Origin: Betaproteobacteria bacterium
GTDB lineage: Bacteria; Pseudomonadota; Gammaproteobacteria; Burkholderiales; Rhodocyclaceae
Direction of reading: 5' to 3'
Assembly: GCA_012026885.1 (NCBI GenBank)
Contig: VEPL01000025.1
Location: 1-64,000, forward strand
Length of the DNA stretch: 64,000 nucleotides
Position numbers and translations under genes: made by a program. Position 1 is the first letter of the stretch. Each line of letters starts with the position of its first letter. Shown one piece after another: positions 24,865 to 35,215 of the stretch. Below the pieces are notes generated by a model. The model searched no databases. It was not told where the DNA came from and was given only the letters and a program-made list of their open reading frames with translations.

Positions 24865-26010
24865 ATGACCCGTCTTGCCCGCCTGTTGCCCATCGCGCTG
24901 CTGTTTGTTGTCGCATCGGTGCATGCCGACATCCGCATCGGCGTCATCGCCTCATCGACCGGGCCGACGGCGGTGGTCGGCATCCCGCAGAAAAACACGG
25001 TGGCGCTACTCCCTGGAGAAATCGGCGGGCACAAGGTCGAGTACATCGTGCTCGATGATGCTTCCGATCCGACCGCCGCGGTCACCGGTGTCAAGAAGTT
25101 GCTGACCGAGCACAAGGTCGACGCGCTGGTCGGCCCGACGACGACGCCGGCCGCGCTGGCCATCCTCGACTTCGTCGCCGAGGCGAAGACACCGCTGGTG
25201 ACGACGGTCGGTTCCTCGGCGGTCATCCTGCCCATGGACGAACGCAAGCGCTGGGTTTTCAAGACGACCCAGAACGACGACCTGATCGCGGGTGCCGTGA
25301 TCGCCCACATGGCTGCTTCCGGCGTGAAGACCTTCGGCTTCGTCGGCTTCGCCGATCCCTATGGCGAGAACTGGTACAAGGTGTTCGCGCCGATGGCCGA
25401 AAAGGCCGGCATCCGCATCCTGGCCAGCGAGCGCTTCAACCGGACCGACCAGTCGGTGACCGGCCAGGTGCTCAAGCTGATCGCGGCGAAGCCCGATGCC
25501 GTCTTCATCGCCGCGACCGGCGGTCCTGCCGTGCTGCCGCAGGCCGGCCTCCAGGAGAAAGGCTACAAGGGCCGCATCTACCAGACCCATGGCGTCGCCA
25601 CCAACGATTTCATCCGTCTCGGCGGCAAGGCGGTCGAGGGAACGCTGATGGCCGGCGGCCCGATGCTGGTCGCCGACTTCCTGCCGGCCGCCAACCCGAT
25701 CAAGGCGGTGGCGCAGGGCTACGTCCGTGCCTACGAGGCCAGGTACGGTGCCGGCACCATGTCCACCTTCGGGGCCAATACGTGGGATGCCGGCCTCCTG
25801 CTGGGCAGCGCCATTCCCGTCGCGTTGAAGAAGGCAAAGCCGGGGACGCCGGATTTTCGCGCGGCGCTGCGCGATGCACTCGAGCAGGCGAAGGAGGTGG
25901 TCGGCGCGCAGGGCGTGTTCAACATGAGCGTGCGGGATCATAACGGCATGGACGAGCGGGCACGGGTGATGATGACGGTGCGCGACGGCCGCTGGGTGCC
26001 CCTGCCTTGA
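24865..26010 (+). CDS. Branched-chain-amino-acid-type ABC substrate-binding protein
   Basis: A 381-residue periplasmic binding protein of the LivJ/type I family. A signal peptide (LLPIALLFVVASVHA) is followed by the two-lobe fold: IRIGVIASSTGPTAVVG, VEYIVLDDASDPTAAVTGVKKL, VDALVGPTTTPAALAI and FGFVGFADPYGENWYKVF. ATG 24865 has AAGGA upstream. Such proteins deliver amino acids, urea, aromatic acids or amides to an ABC permease. None of the usual permease or ATPase genes (livHMGF) lies near it, so it is an orphan that must share a transporter encoded elsewhere. The ligand cannot be told from the sequence. Confidence 0.85.
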   Translation: MTRLARLLPIALLFVVASVHADIRIGVIASSTGPTAVVGIPQKNTVALLPGEIGGHKVEYIVLDDASDPTAAVTGVKKLLTEHKVDALVGPTTTPAALAILDFVAEAKTPLVTTVGSSAVILPMDERKRWVFKTTQNDDLIAGAVIAHMAASGVKTFGFVGFADPYGENWYKVFAPMAEKAGIRILASERFNRTDQSVTGQVLKLIAAKPDAVFIAATGGPAVLPQAGLQEKGYKGRIYQTHGVATNDFIRLGGKAVEGTLMAGGPMLVADFLPAANPIKAVAQGYVRAYEARYGAGTMSTFGANTWDAGLLLGSAIPVALKKAKPGTPDFRAALRDALEQAKEVVGAQGVFNMSVRDHNGMDERARVMMTVRDGRWVPLP

Positions 26011-26273
26011 ACCCGAACTAGTTATTCCCGGGGGCTTGACAGCCGCCCGGAGATTGCCACCGGAACGACATTTGCGATCGCAGTTGTTCACAGAAAAAAC
26101 GCTTGACAAAACGGTGTGCCGAGTTTCGCCATTTTTCCCCGGAGCCATTCACGTGCGATGCGCAAAATCGTTTCTAATCAGTGCCTTGCGAATTTGCCCG
26201 GATTTCGGGCGGAGCAAGGAAAGTCCTTGTGCCACGCCGACTTAAGACAACTTCCCGCAATTGATTCACAGAC

Positions 26274-26296
26274 TTATCCACAGTTTTTGTGGATAG
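26274..26296. promoter_or_regulatory. Two face-to-face DnaA boxes
   Basis: TTATCCACA (26274-26282), the perfect DnaA box, is followed after GTTTT by TGTGGATAG (26288-26296), a one-mismatch box on the other strand. The 8-bp arms TATCCACA/TGTGGATA form a perfect palindrome. A weaker TTGTTCACA lies at 26084-26092. No T-run follows, so a terminator is less likely. Confidence 0.55.
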
Positions 26297-26391
26297 CTTG
26301 AAAACCCTTCGCTGCCCCCTCTAATTGCCGCGCTAAGTTAAAGTGAAACCTTAGATCGGGATGTCGCCGATGTTGCAATGCAGCAGGGCTC

Positions 26392-26411
26392 GGGCGGCTC
26401 GTTTGCCGCCC
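26392..26411 (-). terminator. GC-rich hairpin after metG
   Basis: Perfect 7-bp stem GGGCGGC/GCCGCCC with a 6-base loop, 8 bases beyond the metG stop. It lacks a T-run, so it is a weak candidate terminator. Confidence 0.4.
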
Positions 26412-26419
26412 GGCTTCGC

Positions 26420-28510
26420 TTATTTGACGCGCATCCCCGGCTGCGCGCCGCTGTCCGGCGCGAGCAGGTAAAGACCGGGCACCCTGCCGTCGCCGTCCGA
26501 GGCGGCCAGCACCATGCCTTCGGAAAGCCCGAACTTCATCTTGCGCGGCGCCAGGTTGGCGACCATCACGGTCAGGCGGCCCACCAGCAGTGCCGGGTCG
26601 TAGGCCGCCTTGATGCCGGCGAAGACGTTGCGCGGGCGGCCGTCGCCGATATCCAGCGTCAGGCGGACCAGCTTGTCGGCGCCCTCGACGTGCTCGGCAT
26701 TGGCGATACGGGCGATGCGCAGGTCGACCTTCATGAAGTCGTCGATGGTGCACAGCGCGGCGCCGGTGGTTTCCGCGGCAGCCACGTTCTGCTGGTGCTC
26801 GGCATGGCGCTGCGGCGACGGCGCCGCGGGCACCGGCGCCAGCGATTCCTTGTTGGCTTCGACCAGCTTGTCGATGAGCTTGGGGTCGACGCGCGTCATC
26901 AGGTGCTCGTAGGCGTTGATCGCATGACCGGCGGCGAGCAGGCTGCCGGCGTCGCGCCAGGCCAGCGGCGCCAGGTTCATGAACTGCTCGACCTTGCCGG
27001 CGACGACCGGCAGGATGGGCTTGAGCAACACCGTGAGCAGGCGGAACAGGTTGAGCGCGTTGCTGCAGGCGGCATGCAGCTCGGCGTCGCGGCCCGCCTG
27101 CTTGGCCAGTTCCCAGGGCTTGACGCTGTCGACGTACTGGTTGGCGGCGTCGTTCAGCGCCATGATCTCGCGCACGGCCTTGCCGAATTCGCGGGCCTCG
27201 TAGAGCTCGGCGATGCGTGGCGCCGCTTCCTGGATGGCGCGGATCGCCGGCAGGTCGGCGTCAGCGGGGGCGAGCAGGCCGTTGAAGCGCTTGGCGATGA
27301 AGCCGGCCGAGCGGCTGGCGATATTGACGTACTTGCCGACCAGGTCGCTGTTCACCCGGGCGACGAAGTCCTCGAGACTGAGGTCGATGTCCTCCATGGT
27401 CGCCGACAGCTTGGCCGCGTAGTAGTAGCGCAGCCACTCCGGGTTGAGGCCGGTGTAGAGGTAGCTCTGCGCGGTGATGAAGGTGCCGCGTGATTTCGAC
27501 ATCTTGGCGCCGTCGACCGTGAGGAAGCCGTGCGCGAAGATCTTCGTCGGAGTGCGGTAGCCGGCGTGCTCGAGCTCGGCCGGCCAGAACAGGGCATGGA
27601 AGTAGAGGATGTCCTTGCCGATGAAGTGGTATAGCTCGGTTTGGGAGCCGGGCGTGAACCACTCGGCGAAATCGAGGCCGAGGCGCTCGCACAGGTTGCG
27701 GAAAGAGCCCATGTAGCCGATCGGCGCATCGAGCCAGACGTAGAAATACTTGCCCGGCGCATCGGGGATCTCGAAGCCGAAGTAGGGGGCGTCGCGCGAG
27801 ATGTCCCAGTCGGTCAGCCGGTTCTCGCCTGGCTCGCCCAGCCATTCCTGCATCTTGTTGGCGGCTTCCGGCTGGAGGACGCCGTTGTCCCTGGCCGTGT
27901 AGCGGCGCAGGAAGGACTCGCAGCGGGCGTCGGAAAGCTTGAAGAAATAATGGTCGGAATGGCGCAGCTCCGGCTTGGCACCGGACACGGCGGAATACGG
28001 CTCGATCAGGTCGGTCGGTGCGTAGGCGGCGCCGCACACCTCGCAGTTGTCACCGTACTGGTCCTTGGCGTGGCACTTCGGGCATTCACCCTTGATGAAG
28101 CGGTCAGGCAGGAACATCTGCTTGACCGGGTCGAAATACTGCTCGATGGTGCGCACCTCGATCAGGCCGGCCGCCTTGAGCTTGAGGTAGATGTCGTTGG
28201 CGCAGGCCTGTGTCTCCGGCGAATGCGTCGTATGGTAGTTGTCGAAGCCGACCCCGAAGCCGGCGAAGTCGCGCGCGTGCTCGCCGTGGACGCGCTCGAT
28301 CAGCTGTTCCGGCGAGATCCCTTCCTTTTCGGCGCGCAGCATGATCGGCGTGCCGTGCGTATCGTCGGCGCAGACGTACCAGCACTCGTTGCCGGACATC
28401 TTCTGGAAGCGCACCCAGATGTCGGTCTGGATATATTCGACCAGGTGGCCCAGGTGGATGGCGCCATTGGCGTAGGGCAGGGCGGAGGTGACGAGGATCT
28501 TGCGCGGCAT
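26420..28510 (-). CDS. metG: Methionyl-tRNA synthetase
   Basis: Class I aminoacyl-tRNA synthetase that charges tRNA-Met, 696 residues, the long form with a C-terminal tRNA-binding domain. Visible signatures: HLGH at residues 19-22 in [10 protein letters not shown], a four-Cys zinc knuckle ([18 protein letters not shown], about 143-160), and KMSKS near residue 335 ([10 protein letters not shown]). The last ~110 residues form a Trbp111/EMAP-like OB-fold starting at [16 protein letters not shown]. Start ATG 28510 gives the family-typical [16 protein letters not shown]. It is divergent from apbC, with 126 bases between them. Confidence 0.97.
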   Translation of the reverse strand: MPRKILVTSALPYANGAIHLGHLVEYIQTDIWVRFQKMSGNECWYVCADDTHGTPIMLRAEKEGISPEQLIERVHGEHARDFAGFGVGFDNYHTTHSPETQACANDIYLKLKAAGLIEVRTIEQYFDPVKQMFLPDRFIKGECPKCHAKDQYGDNCEVCGAAYAPTDLIEPYSAVSGAKPELRHSDHYFFKLSDARCESFLRRYTARDNGVLQPEAANKMQEWLGEPGENRLTDWDISRDAPYFGFEIPDAPGKYFYVWLDAPIGYMGSFRNLCERLGLDFAEWFTPGSQTELYHFIGKDILYFHALFWPAELEHAGYRTPTKIFAHGFLTVDGAKMSKSRGTFITAQSYLYTGLNPEWLRYYYAAKLSATMEDIDLSLEDFVARVNSDLVGKYVNIASRSAGFIAKRFNGLLAPADADLPAIRAIQEAAPRIAELYEAREFGKAVREIMALNDAANQYVDSVKPWELAKQAGRDAELHAACSNALNLFRLLTVLLKPILPVVAGKVEQFMNLAPLAWRDAGSLLAAGHAINAYEHLMTRVDPKLIDKLVEANKESLAPVPAAPSPQRHAEHQQNVAAAETTGAALCTIDDFMKVDLRIARIANAEHVEGADKLVRLTLDIGDGRPRNVFAGIKAAYDPALLVGRLTVMVANLAPRKMKFGLSEGMVLAASDGDGRVPGLYLLAPDSGAQPGMRVK

Positions 28511-28636
28511 GGCGGGGTCCGGACGGGAACAAACCGCGATTTTACCGTGCGCGTGCCATGCTTCGGGCCGTGCGCTATACTATACAAAATCGCTCGGGTA
28601 TTATCCGGGCTGACATCGACCTCTTCGGAGCAACCC

Positions 28637-29728
28637 ATGAGCCTCAGCGAACAACAGATCAAGGCCGCCCTGTCCGGCGCGGTCGACCCCAATACCGGCA
28701 AGGATTTCGTCTCCGGCAAGGCGGTGAAGAACATCCGGATCGACGGTGACGACGTCTCCTTCGACATCGAGCTCGGCTACCCGGCGAAGACGCAGGTAGA
28801 CGCCATCCGCAAGCAGGTGATCGCCGCCGTGCGTGCTTTGCCCGGCGTCGGCAACGTGTCGGCCAACGTGACGACAAAGATCGTCGCGCACTCGGTGCAG
28901 ATGGGCGTCAAGCTCCTGCCCGGGGTCAAGAACATCATTGCCGTGGCTTCCGGCAAGGGTGGCGTCGGCAAGAGCACGACGGCGGTCAATCTCGCCCTGG
29001 CACTGGCTCAGGAGGGCGCCAGCGTCGCCATCCTCGATGCCGACATTTATGGTCCCTCGCAGCCGCAACTGCTCGGCCTCGCCGGTCGCCAGCCGGAGTC
29101 GCATGACGGCCAGAACATGGAACCCCTCGAGGCCTATGGCGTGCAGGCGATGTCGATCGGCTTCATGATCGACGTCGAGACACCGATGGTCTGGCGCGGC
29201 CCGATGGTCGCGCAGGCACTCGACCAGTTGCTCGGCCAGACCAACTGGCGCGACGTCGATTACCTGATCGTCGACATGCCACCGGGCACTGGCGACACCC
29301 AGCTCTCGCTCGCCCAGAAAGTGCCCGTTACCGGCGCCGTCATCGTCACGACGCCGCAGGACATCGCCCTGATTGATGCGCGCAAGGGCCTCAAGATGTT
29401 CGAGAAGGTGAACATTCCGATCCTCGGCATCGTCGAGAACATGAGCATCCACATCTGTTCGCAGTGCGGCCACGCCGAGCATATTTTCGGCCAGGGTGGC
29501 GGCGAGCAGATGTGCAAGGACTACGGTACCGAGTTTCTCGGCAGCCTGCCGCTCGAGATGGCGATCCGCGAGATGGCCGACAGCGGCATGCCGACCGTGG
29601 TCGGCGCACCGGATTCGCCCACCGCGGAGATCTACCGGGCGATCGCCCGCCGCGTCGCGGTCAAGATTGCCGAAAAAGCCAAGGACATGACCGCGAAGTT
29701 CCCCAACATCGTCGTCCAGAACACCTGA
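28637..29728 (+). CDS. apbC: Iron-sulfur cluster carrier ATPase, Mrp/ApbC family
   Basis: A 363-residue P-loop ATPase that binds and transfers a [4Fe-4S] cluster to target apoproteins in the cytoplasm. It has the N-terminal MIP18/DUF59-like domain (SLSEQQIKAALSGAVDPNTG), a deviant Walker A (SGKGGVGKSTT, about residues 104-113), Walker B-like YLIVDMPPGTGDTQLS and the CxxC cluster-binding pair in HICSQCGH (about 272-278). ATG 28637 follows a CGGAG site. A TATACT at 28576-28581 could be its -10 box. A strong terminator follows at 29750. Confidence 0.95.
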   Translation: MSLSEQQIKAALSGAVDPNTGKDFVSGKAVKNIRIDGDDVSFDIELGYPAKTQVDAIRKQVIAAVRALPGVGNVSANVTTKIVAHSVQMGVKLLPGVKNIIAVASGKGGVGKSTTAVNLALALAQEGASVAILDADIYGPSQPQLLGLAGRQPESHDGQNMEPLEAYGVQAMSIGFMIDVETPMVWRGPMVAQALDQLLGQTNWRDVDYLIVDMPPGTGDTQLSLAQKVPVTGAVIVTTPQDIALIDARKGLKMFEKVNIPILGIVENMSIHICSQCGHAEHIFGQGGGEQMCKDYGTEFLGSLPLEMAIREMADSGMPTVVGAPDSPTAEIYRAIARRVAVKIAEKAKDMTAKFPNIVVQNT

Positions 29729-29749
29729 AATAGCGCTTTTCCCCCCGGC

Positions 29750-29780
29750 AAAGGCGGGTAAAATCCCGCCTTTGTTTTTT
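29750..29780 (+). terminator. Rho-independent terminator after apbC
   Basis: Perfect 9-bp stem AAAGGCGGG/CCCGCCTTT, loop TAAAAT, then G and six T. It lies 21 bases after the apbC stop and 20 bases before dcd. Confidence 0.9.
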
Positions 29781-29800
29781 GTCGACCGCAGCAGGGAAAA

Positions 29801-30367
29801 ATGGCCATCAAATCAGACAAGTGGATACGCCGCATGGCGGAAGAGCACGGCATGATCGAGCCCTTCGAGCCGCAACTCGTGCGCGAGGCGAATGGCCACA
29901 AGATCGTTTCCTACGGCACCTCGAGCTACGGCTACGACATCCGCTGCGCCCGCGAATTCAAGGTCTTCACCAACATCAACTCGACCGTCGTCGATCCCAA
30001 GGCCTTCGACCCGAAATCCTTCGTCGAGATCGAGTCCGATGTCTGCATCATCCCGCCCAATTCCTTCGCGCTGGCGCGCACCGTCGAGTACTTCCGCATC
30101 CCGCGCTCGGTGCTGACCGTCTGCCTCGGCAAGAGCACGTATGCGCGCTGCGGCATCATCGTCAATGTGACCCCCTTCGAGCCGGAATGGGAAGGCTACG
30201 TGACCCTGGAGTTCTCCAACACGACGCCGCTGCCGGCCAAGATCTACGCCGGCGAGGGCTGCGCCCAGGTGCTCTTCTTCGAGTCGGACGAGATCTGCGA
30301 GACGTCGTACCGCGACCGCGGTGGCAAATACCAGGGGCAGGTCGGCGTGACCCTGCCCAAGATCTGA
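29801..30367 (+). CDS. dcd: dCTP deaminase
   Basis: Converts dCTP to dUTP, the entry to dTMP synthesis in many proteobacteria; works as a trimer in the cytoplasm. The 188-residue length is typical. Family motifs: [14 protein letters not shown], the catalytic region [31 protein letters not shown] (with the catalytic Glu in [11 protein letters not shown]), and the C-terminal lid [12 protein letters not shown]. It has its own terminators on both sides. thyA, which uses the pathway's product after dUTPase, lies 8 kb away in this window. Confidence 0.97.
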   Translation: MAIKSDKWIRRMAEEHGMIEPFEPQLVREANGHKIVSYGTSSYGYDIRCAREFKVFTNINSTVVDPKAFDPKSFVEIESDVCIIPPNSFALARTVEYFRIPRSVLTVCLGKSTYARCGIIVNVTPFEPEWEGYVTLEFSNTTPLPAKIYAGEGCAQVLFFESDEICETSYRDRGGKYQGQVGVTLPKI

Positions 30368-30407
30368 CCCGGCCCCGTAACGACGACGTCCTATCCTGTG
30401 ACCCGCT

Positions 30408-30427
30408 GCGGCGGGTCGCCGCTTTTT
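30408..30427 (+). terminator. Rho-independent terminator after dcd
   Basis: Stem GCGGCG/CGCCGC with a three-base loop, followed by TTTTT; 11 bases before the start codon of the decarboxylase gene. Confidence 0.75.
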
Positions 30428-30438
30428 GAGGAACACCC

Positions 30439-32667
30439 ATGCGCTTCCACTTCCCGGTCATCATCATCGACGAGGACTTCCGTTCCGAGAACGCCTCGGG
30501 CCTCGGCATCCGGGCGCTGGCCGAAGCGATCGAAAAGGAAGGGCTCGACGTCCTCGGCGTCACCAGCTATGGCGACCTGACCTCGTTCGCCCAGCAGCAG
30601 TCGCGTGCCTCGGCCTTCATCCTGTCGATCGACGACGAGGAGCTCGCCCTCGAGCCCGACGAGACGCTGGCCGAGCTGCGCGCCTTCGTCGGCGAGATCC
30701 GCCACAAAAATGCCGAGATCCCGATCTTCCTGCACGGCGAGACGCGCACCAGCCGCCACATCCCGAACGACATCCTGCGCGAGCTGCATGGTTTCATCCA
30801 CATGCACGAGGACACGCCGGAGTTCATCGCCCGCAACATCAAGCGCGAGGCGAACGCCTACCTGGACAGCCTGCCGCCGCCGTTCTTCCGCGCGCTGACC
30901 CACTACGCTGCCGACGGCTCGTATTCTTGGCACTGCCCCGGCCACTCGGGCGGTGTCGCCTTCCTCAAATCGCCGGTCGGCCAGATGTTCCACCAGTTTT
31001 TCGGCGAGAACATGCTGCGCGCCGACGTCTGCAATGCGGTCGAGGAACTCGGGCAACTGCTCGACCACACCGGTCCGGTCGCCGCTTCCGAGCGTAACGC
31101 GGCGCGGATCTTCAACGCCGACCACCTGTATTTCGTCACCAACGGCACCTCGACCTCGAACAAGATCGTCTGGCATTCGACCGTGGCGCCGGGCGACATC
31201 GTCGTCGTCGACCGCAACTGCCACAAGTCGGTGCTGCACTCGATCATGATGACCGGCGCGGTGCCGGTCTTCCTGATGCCGACGCGCAACAACTACGGCA
31301 TCATCGGGCCGATCCCGAAGGCCGAGTTCGCTTGGGAGAGCATCCAGAAGAAGATCGATGCGAACCCCTTCATCGCCGACAAGAAGGCCAAGCCGCGTGT
31401 CCTGACCATCACGCAGTCGACCTACGACGGGGTGCTCTACAACGTCGAGGACATCAAGGAAATGCTCGACGGACGCATCGACACCCTGCACTTCGACGAG
31501 GCCTGGCTGCCGCACGCTGCCTTCCACGATTTCTACGGCGACTACCACGCGATCGGCGCCGACCGGCCGCGCTGCAGGGAGTCGATGGTTTTCGCGACGC
31601 AATCGACGCACAAGCTCCTCGCCGGCCTCTCGCAGGCCTCGCAGATCCTCGTCCAGGACGCGGAGGGGCAAAAGCTCGACCGCGACATCTTCAACGAGGC
31701 CTACCTGATGCACACCTCGACCTCGCCGCAATACTCGATCATCGCCTCGTGCGATGTCGCGGCGGCGATGATGGAGGAGCCGGGGGGTACGGCGCTGGTC
31801 GAGGAATCGATCGCCGAGGCGCTCGATTTCCGCCGCGCCATGCGCAAGGTCGACGAGGAGTGGGGCGCCGACTGGTGGTTCAAGGTCTGGGGTCCGGACG
31901 ACCTCTCCGAGGAAGGCATCGAGGAACGCGATGCCTGGATGCTGAAGCCGGGCGAGCGCTGGCACGGCTTCGGCCGGCTGGCCGACGGCTTCAACATGCT
32001 CGACCCGATCAAGGCCACCATCATCACCCCGGGGCTCGACGTCGACGGCGATTTCGCCGACGACATCGGCATCCCGGCGGCGATCGTCACCAAATACCTC
32101 GCCGAGCATGGCGTCATCGTCGAGAAGTGCGGCCTCTACAGCTTTTTCATCATGTTCACCATCGGCATCACCAAGGGCCGCTGGAACACGCTGGTCACCG
32201 CGCTGCAGCAGTTCAAGGACGACTACGACAAGAACCAGCCGCTGTGGAAGGCACTGCCCGAGTTCGTGCAGAAACACCCGCGCTACGAGCGCGTCGGCCT
32301 GCGCGACCTGTGCCTGCAGATCCACAACGTCTACAAGCAGAACGACGTCGCCCGCCTGACCACCGAGATGTATCTCTCGGACATGGTGCCGGCCATGCGT
32401 CCGGCCGACGCCTTCGCGAAGATGGCCCACCGCGAGATCGAGCGGGTGCCGGTCGACGCCCTCGAAGGTCGCGTCACGGCAGTGCTGCTGACGCCCTATC
32501 CGCCGGGCATCCCGCTGCTGATCCCGGGCGAGCGCTTCAATGCGACGATCTGCAGCTACCTGAAGTTCGCGCGCGAGTTCAACGCCCGCTTCCCTGGGTT
32601 CGAGACCGATATCCACGGCCTCGTGAAGGGTGACGGCGGCAGCTACTACGTCGACTGCGTGCGCTGA
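30439..32667 (+). CDS. Orn/Lys/Arg decarboxylase, PLP-dependent
   Basis: A 742-residue fold-type I decarboxylase of the LdcC/CadA/AdiA/SpeC group. It has the N-terminal wing (receiver-like) domain starting at FPVIIIDEDF, the conserved WHCPGHSGGVAF, the substrate/PLP segment FDEAWLPHAAFHDFYG, and the PLP lysine (about K391) in ATQSTHKLLAGLSQAS. The C-terminal domain ends in YYVDCVR. Length is closer to lysine/arginine enzymes than to SpeC. The product would be cadaverine, agmatine or putrescine; I cannot choose from sequence alone. No antiporter gene (cadB/adiC) is next to it, so a biosynthetic rather than acid-resistance role is possible. Confidence 0.9.
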   Translation: MRFHFPVIIIDEDFRSENASGLGIRALAEAIEKEGLDVLGVTSYGDLTSFAQQQSRASAFILSIDDEELALEPDETLAELRAFVGEIRHKNAEIPIFLHGETRTSRHIPNDILRELHGFIHMHEDTPEFIARNIKREANAYLDSLPPPFFRALTHYAADGSYSWHCPGHSGGVAFLKSPVGQMFHQFFGENMLRADVCNAVEELGQLLDHTGPVAASERNAARIFNADHLYFVTNGTSTSNKIVWHSTVAPGDIVVVDRNCHKSVLHSIMMTGAVPVFLMPTRNNYGIIGPIPKAEFAWESIQKKIDANPFIADKKAKPRVLTITQSTYDGVLYNVEDIKEMLDGRIDTLHFDEAWLPHAAFHDFYGDYHAIGADRPRCRESMVFATQSTHKLLAGLSQASQILVQDAEGQKLDRDIFNEAYLMHTSTSPQYSIIASCDVAAAMMEEPGGTALVEESIAEALDFRRAMRKVDEEWGADWWFKVWGPDDLSEEGIEERDAWMLKPGERWHGFGRLADGFNMLDPIKATIITPGLDVDGDFADDIGIPAAIVTKYLAEHGVIVEKCGLYSFFIMFTIGITKGRWNTLVTALQQFKDDYDKNQPLWKALPEFVQKHPRYERVGLRDLCLQIHNVYKQNDVARLTTEMYLSDMVPAMRPADAFAKMAHREIERVPVDALEGRVTAVLLTPYPPGIPLLIPGERFNATICSYLKFAREFNARFPGFETDIHGLVKGDGGSYYVDCVR

Positions 32668-32789
32668 CGCATGGCTTGCCTTTCGTTGCGGCAACGCGAG
32701 AAATTTAACGCCGATGGCATGGCTGCTCTGCTAGTCTGCGGGCGTTGCGCCGGCTTTGCCGTGCGCCTGAACGGGAAAAGTTGCACAGA

Positions 32790-34709
32790 ATGAGTCGAAC
32801 CCTCGCGTTCCTCGAACGAATCGCCGACCGCCCCTTCGGCGACGGCCGCCTGCGTCATTTTGCATTCGTCGCCACCGCCTACCTGGTGGCAGCCCTGCTC
32901 CTCGTGCTGGCGGCGGCGGCACGCCTGATCTCCCTGCCCGGAATGCTTGCCGGCATTTCCGCGATGCTCGCGGTCAACCTCGTCTTCCTGGCGATTTTCC
33001 ACTTCCGCATCAACGAGCGCTTCGCCGATCCCGAACTGACGCTGGCGCAATCGCTCGCGGCAATTGCGGTGATCATGTTCGTCGCCTTCAATTTCGAGCG
33101 CGACCGCAGCCTGGTCCTGGTCTGGTGCCTCGTCGTCCTCCTGTTCGGCATCTTCCGTTTCAAGCCGCGTGATTTTGGGATGACGACGCTGTTCATGCTC
33201 GCCGGCTACGCGCTGGTGATCAACCTGCTGATGTCGCTCAAGCCGGCCAAGGTCGACGTTTTCGTCGAGTGGTACCTGTGGATCTGGCTGGCCCTGCTGT
33301 TGCCGCCCTTCGCCTGGATCGGCGCGCGCATCGGCGCCATGCGTGCGCGCATCCTGCGCAGCAACAAGGAGTTGATCGACGCCCTCGGCACCATCCAGGA
33401 GATGGCGACGCACGACTCGCTGACCGGTCTCAAGAACCGCGCTTCGCTGAGCGACGCGCTCGAGTTCGCGATCAGCAAGGCGCAGCGCAACGGCGAGAGC
33501 CTGGCGGTCCTGTTCATAGACCTCGACGGGTTCAAGTCGGTCAACGATACGCTCGGCCATGCCACCGGCGATATCCTGTTGCGCGAAGTCGCCGGCCGCC
33601 TGCGTACCCGGGTACGGGCGAGCGACCTGGTCGCTCGCCTTGGCGGTGACGAGTTCGTCGTCATGGTTGATCCGGTCGCCGACCGCCAGGGCCTGCAGTT
33701 GCTTGCGGCGAAGATCCTCGCGGTGATCTGCGAGCCGGTGAGCCTGCAGGGCCAAAACGTCACCGTTACGGCGAGTATCGGCGTGGCCGTTTTCCCCGAC
33801 GACGGCAGCAGCGTCTCGGCGCTGCTGGCCAATGCCGACATGGCGATGTACCGTGCCAAGGCGCTCGGGCACAACCGGGTGCACGAGTACTCGGCGGACC
33901 TCGGCGACAGCGTCGCCGAGCGCTTCGAGATCGAGAAGGGGTTGCGTGACGGCCTGCGCAACAACGAATTCCGGCTCTACTACCAGCCGAAGGTTGATTT
34001 CGGCAGCGGGCGAATGATTGGCGTCGAGGCCCTGCTCCGCTGGCATCATCCTGTCCTCGGCGTGCTCGCACCCGACCGCTTCCTGCCCGTGGCCGAAGCC
34101 ACCAGCTTCATCATCCCGCTCGGCCGCTGGGTGATCGAGCAGGCGTGTCGCCAGGTCAGCGACTGGCAGCGAGCCGGAATGCCGCGCTTCGAGGTCGCGG
34201 TCAACCTGTCGGGCAACCAGCTGGCGGACACTTCGCTGGTCGACTTCGTCGTCGAGACGCTGCGCGCGACGGGGGCGGATCCGGCGCTGGTCGAGTTCGA
34301 AGTCACCGAGACCGCGGTCATGCATAACCTCGAGGAGGCTGCCGCGCTCCTTGCTGCGTTGCGTAAAATCGGCGTGCGCGTGGCGATCGACGATTTCGGC
34401 ACGGGCTACTCGTCGCTCGCCTACCTGAAGGAGCTGCCGGTCGATGTCCTCAAGGTCGATCGCGCCTTCGTCCGGCACCTGCCGCACAGCCGGGACGATC
34501 TCGCCATTACCCGCGCCGTCATCGCCATGGCGCACGGCCTGTCGATGACGGTGGTCGCCGAGGGTGTCGAATCGCGCTGCCAGTTCGACTCACTGCAAGC
34601 CGAGGGCTGCGACATCTTCCAGGGGTTCTATTGCCGCCCGGCGCTCGAGAGCCACGATCTCGAGGATCTCGTGCGCGTGCACGGGCTGACTATCCCGACC
34701 CGGGACTGA
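32790..34709 (+). CDS. Membrane-bound GGDEF-EAL cyclic-di-GMP enzyme
   Basis: A 639-residue inner-membrane protein. About six hydrophobic segments fill residues 20-180, then a GGDEF domain and an EAL domain. The diguanylate cyclase site is intact (GGDEF at about 285-289), and an inhibitory I-site RxxD (RASD) lies five residues before it. The phosphodiesterase site also looks intact: EAL at about 413 in [35 protein letters not shown] and VVAEGVES. Either activity may dominate. The membrane sensor part has no family I recognise. ATG 32790 is chosen over an upstream GTG because it starts at the first membrane domain. Confidence 0.92.
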   Translation: MSRTLAFLERIADRPFGDGRLRHFAFVATAYLVAALLLVLAAAARLISLPGMLAGISAMLAVNLVFLAIFHFRINERFADPELTLAQSLAAIAVIMFVAFNFERDRSLVLVWCLVVLLFGIFRFKPRDFGMTTLFMLAGYALVINLLMSLKPAKVDVFVEWYLWIWLALLLPPFAWIGARIGAMRARILRSNKELIDALGTIQEMATHDSLTGLKNRASLSDALEFAISKAQRNGESLAVLFIDLDGFKSVNDTLGHATGDILLREVAGRLRTRVRASDLVARLGGDEFVVMVDPVADRQGLQLLAAKILAVICEPVSLQGQNVTVTASIGVAVFPDDGSSVSALLANADMAMYRAKALGHNRVHEYSADLGDSVAERFEIEKGLRDGLRNNEFRLYYQPKVDFGSGRMIGVEALLRWHHPVLGVLAPDRFLPVAEATSFIIPLGRWVIEQACRQVSDWQRAGMPRFEVAVNLSGNQLADTSLVDFVVETLRATGADPALVEFEVTETAVMHNLEEAAALLAALRKIGVRVAIDDFGTGYSSLAYLKELPVDVLKVDRAFVRHLPHSRDDLAITRAVIAMAHGLSMTVVAEGVESRCQFDSLQAEGCDIFQGFYCRPALESHDLEDLVRVHGLTIPTRD

Positions 34710-34731
34710 GGTCGGGCGCCCGCGGCGATGC

Positions 34732-35211
34732 TCAGCGGCGGCGCCGGTAGCTGACGAAGGCGCAGCCGGGCGCCGGCTGCCGACCGGTTTCGACCCAATC
34801 GCCTGCCGGTATTTCCGGAAACCAGGCATCGGCCTCGGGTTCCAGGGCGACTTCGGTAATTTCCAGGCGGTCGGCGACGGACATCGCCTGCCGGTAGATC
34901 TGCTCGCCGCCGATGACGAAGGCGACTGTTGCGGTCGACGCCTGCGCGAGGGCGTTTTCCAGCGAGCCGGCGACCTCGGCGCCGGGTGCCGCATAGCCGG
35001 CCTGGCGGCTGATGACGATGTTGCGCCGGCCGGGCAGCGGGCGGAAACGGGGCGGCAGCGATTCCCAGGTCTTGCGGCCCATGATCACCGCATGGCCGGC
35101 GGTCAGCGCCTTGAAATGCGCCATGTCCTCGGGGATGTGCCAGAGCAGTTGGTTATCCCTGCCGATCGCCCGGTTGCGGGCGACCGCGGCGACGATCACG
35201 ATTTCCCCCAC
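34732..35211 (-). CDS. folA: Dihydrofolate reductase
   Basis: Reduces dihydrofolate to tetrahydrofolate with NADPH; 159 residues, the E. coli length. Motifs seen: [29 protein letters not shown] (substrate Asp is replaced by the usual Glu/Asp position in IPEDM), [19 protein letters not shown] and [14 protein letters not shown] start at 35211, 4 bases after the pgi stop, so it is co-transcribed with pgi. The same-strand group thyA, fabH-like, pgi, folA places the two linked enzymes of the dTMP cycle in one run of genes. Confidence 0.95.
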   Translation of the reverse strand: MGEIVIVAAVARNRAIGRDNQLLWHIPEDMAHFKALTAGHAVIMGRKTWESLPPRFRPLPGRRNIVISRQAGYAAPGAEVAGSLENALAQASTATVAFVIGGEQIYRQAMSVADRLEITEVALEPEADAWFPEIPAGDWVETGRQPAPGCAFVSYRRRR

Positions 35212-35215
35212 GCCG

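Larger units (their letters stand above)
26011..26419. other. 409-bp AT-rich gap between convergent genes
   Basis: No credible gene here. G+C falls to about half, against roughly two-thirds in the flanks. It contains two TTGACA hexamers (26036-26041, 26103-26108) without convincing -10 partners, a DnaA-box palindrome (26274-26296) and a GC-rich hairpin near the metG end (26392-26411). A small RNA or a DnaA-binding locus is possible. Confidence 0.5.

Noticed and set aside
26274-26296. oriC
   Set aside because: Only two good DnaA boxes, no dnaA/dnaN/rpmH genes and no AT-rich unwinding element of usual size; kept as a DnaA-binding candidate only.
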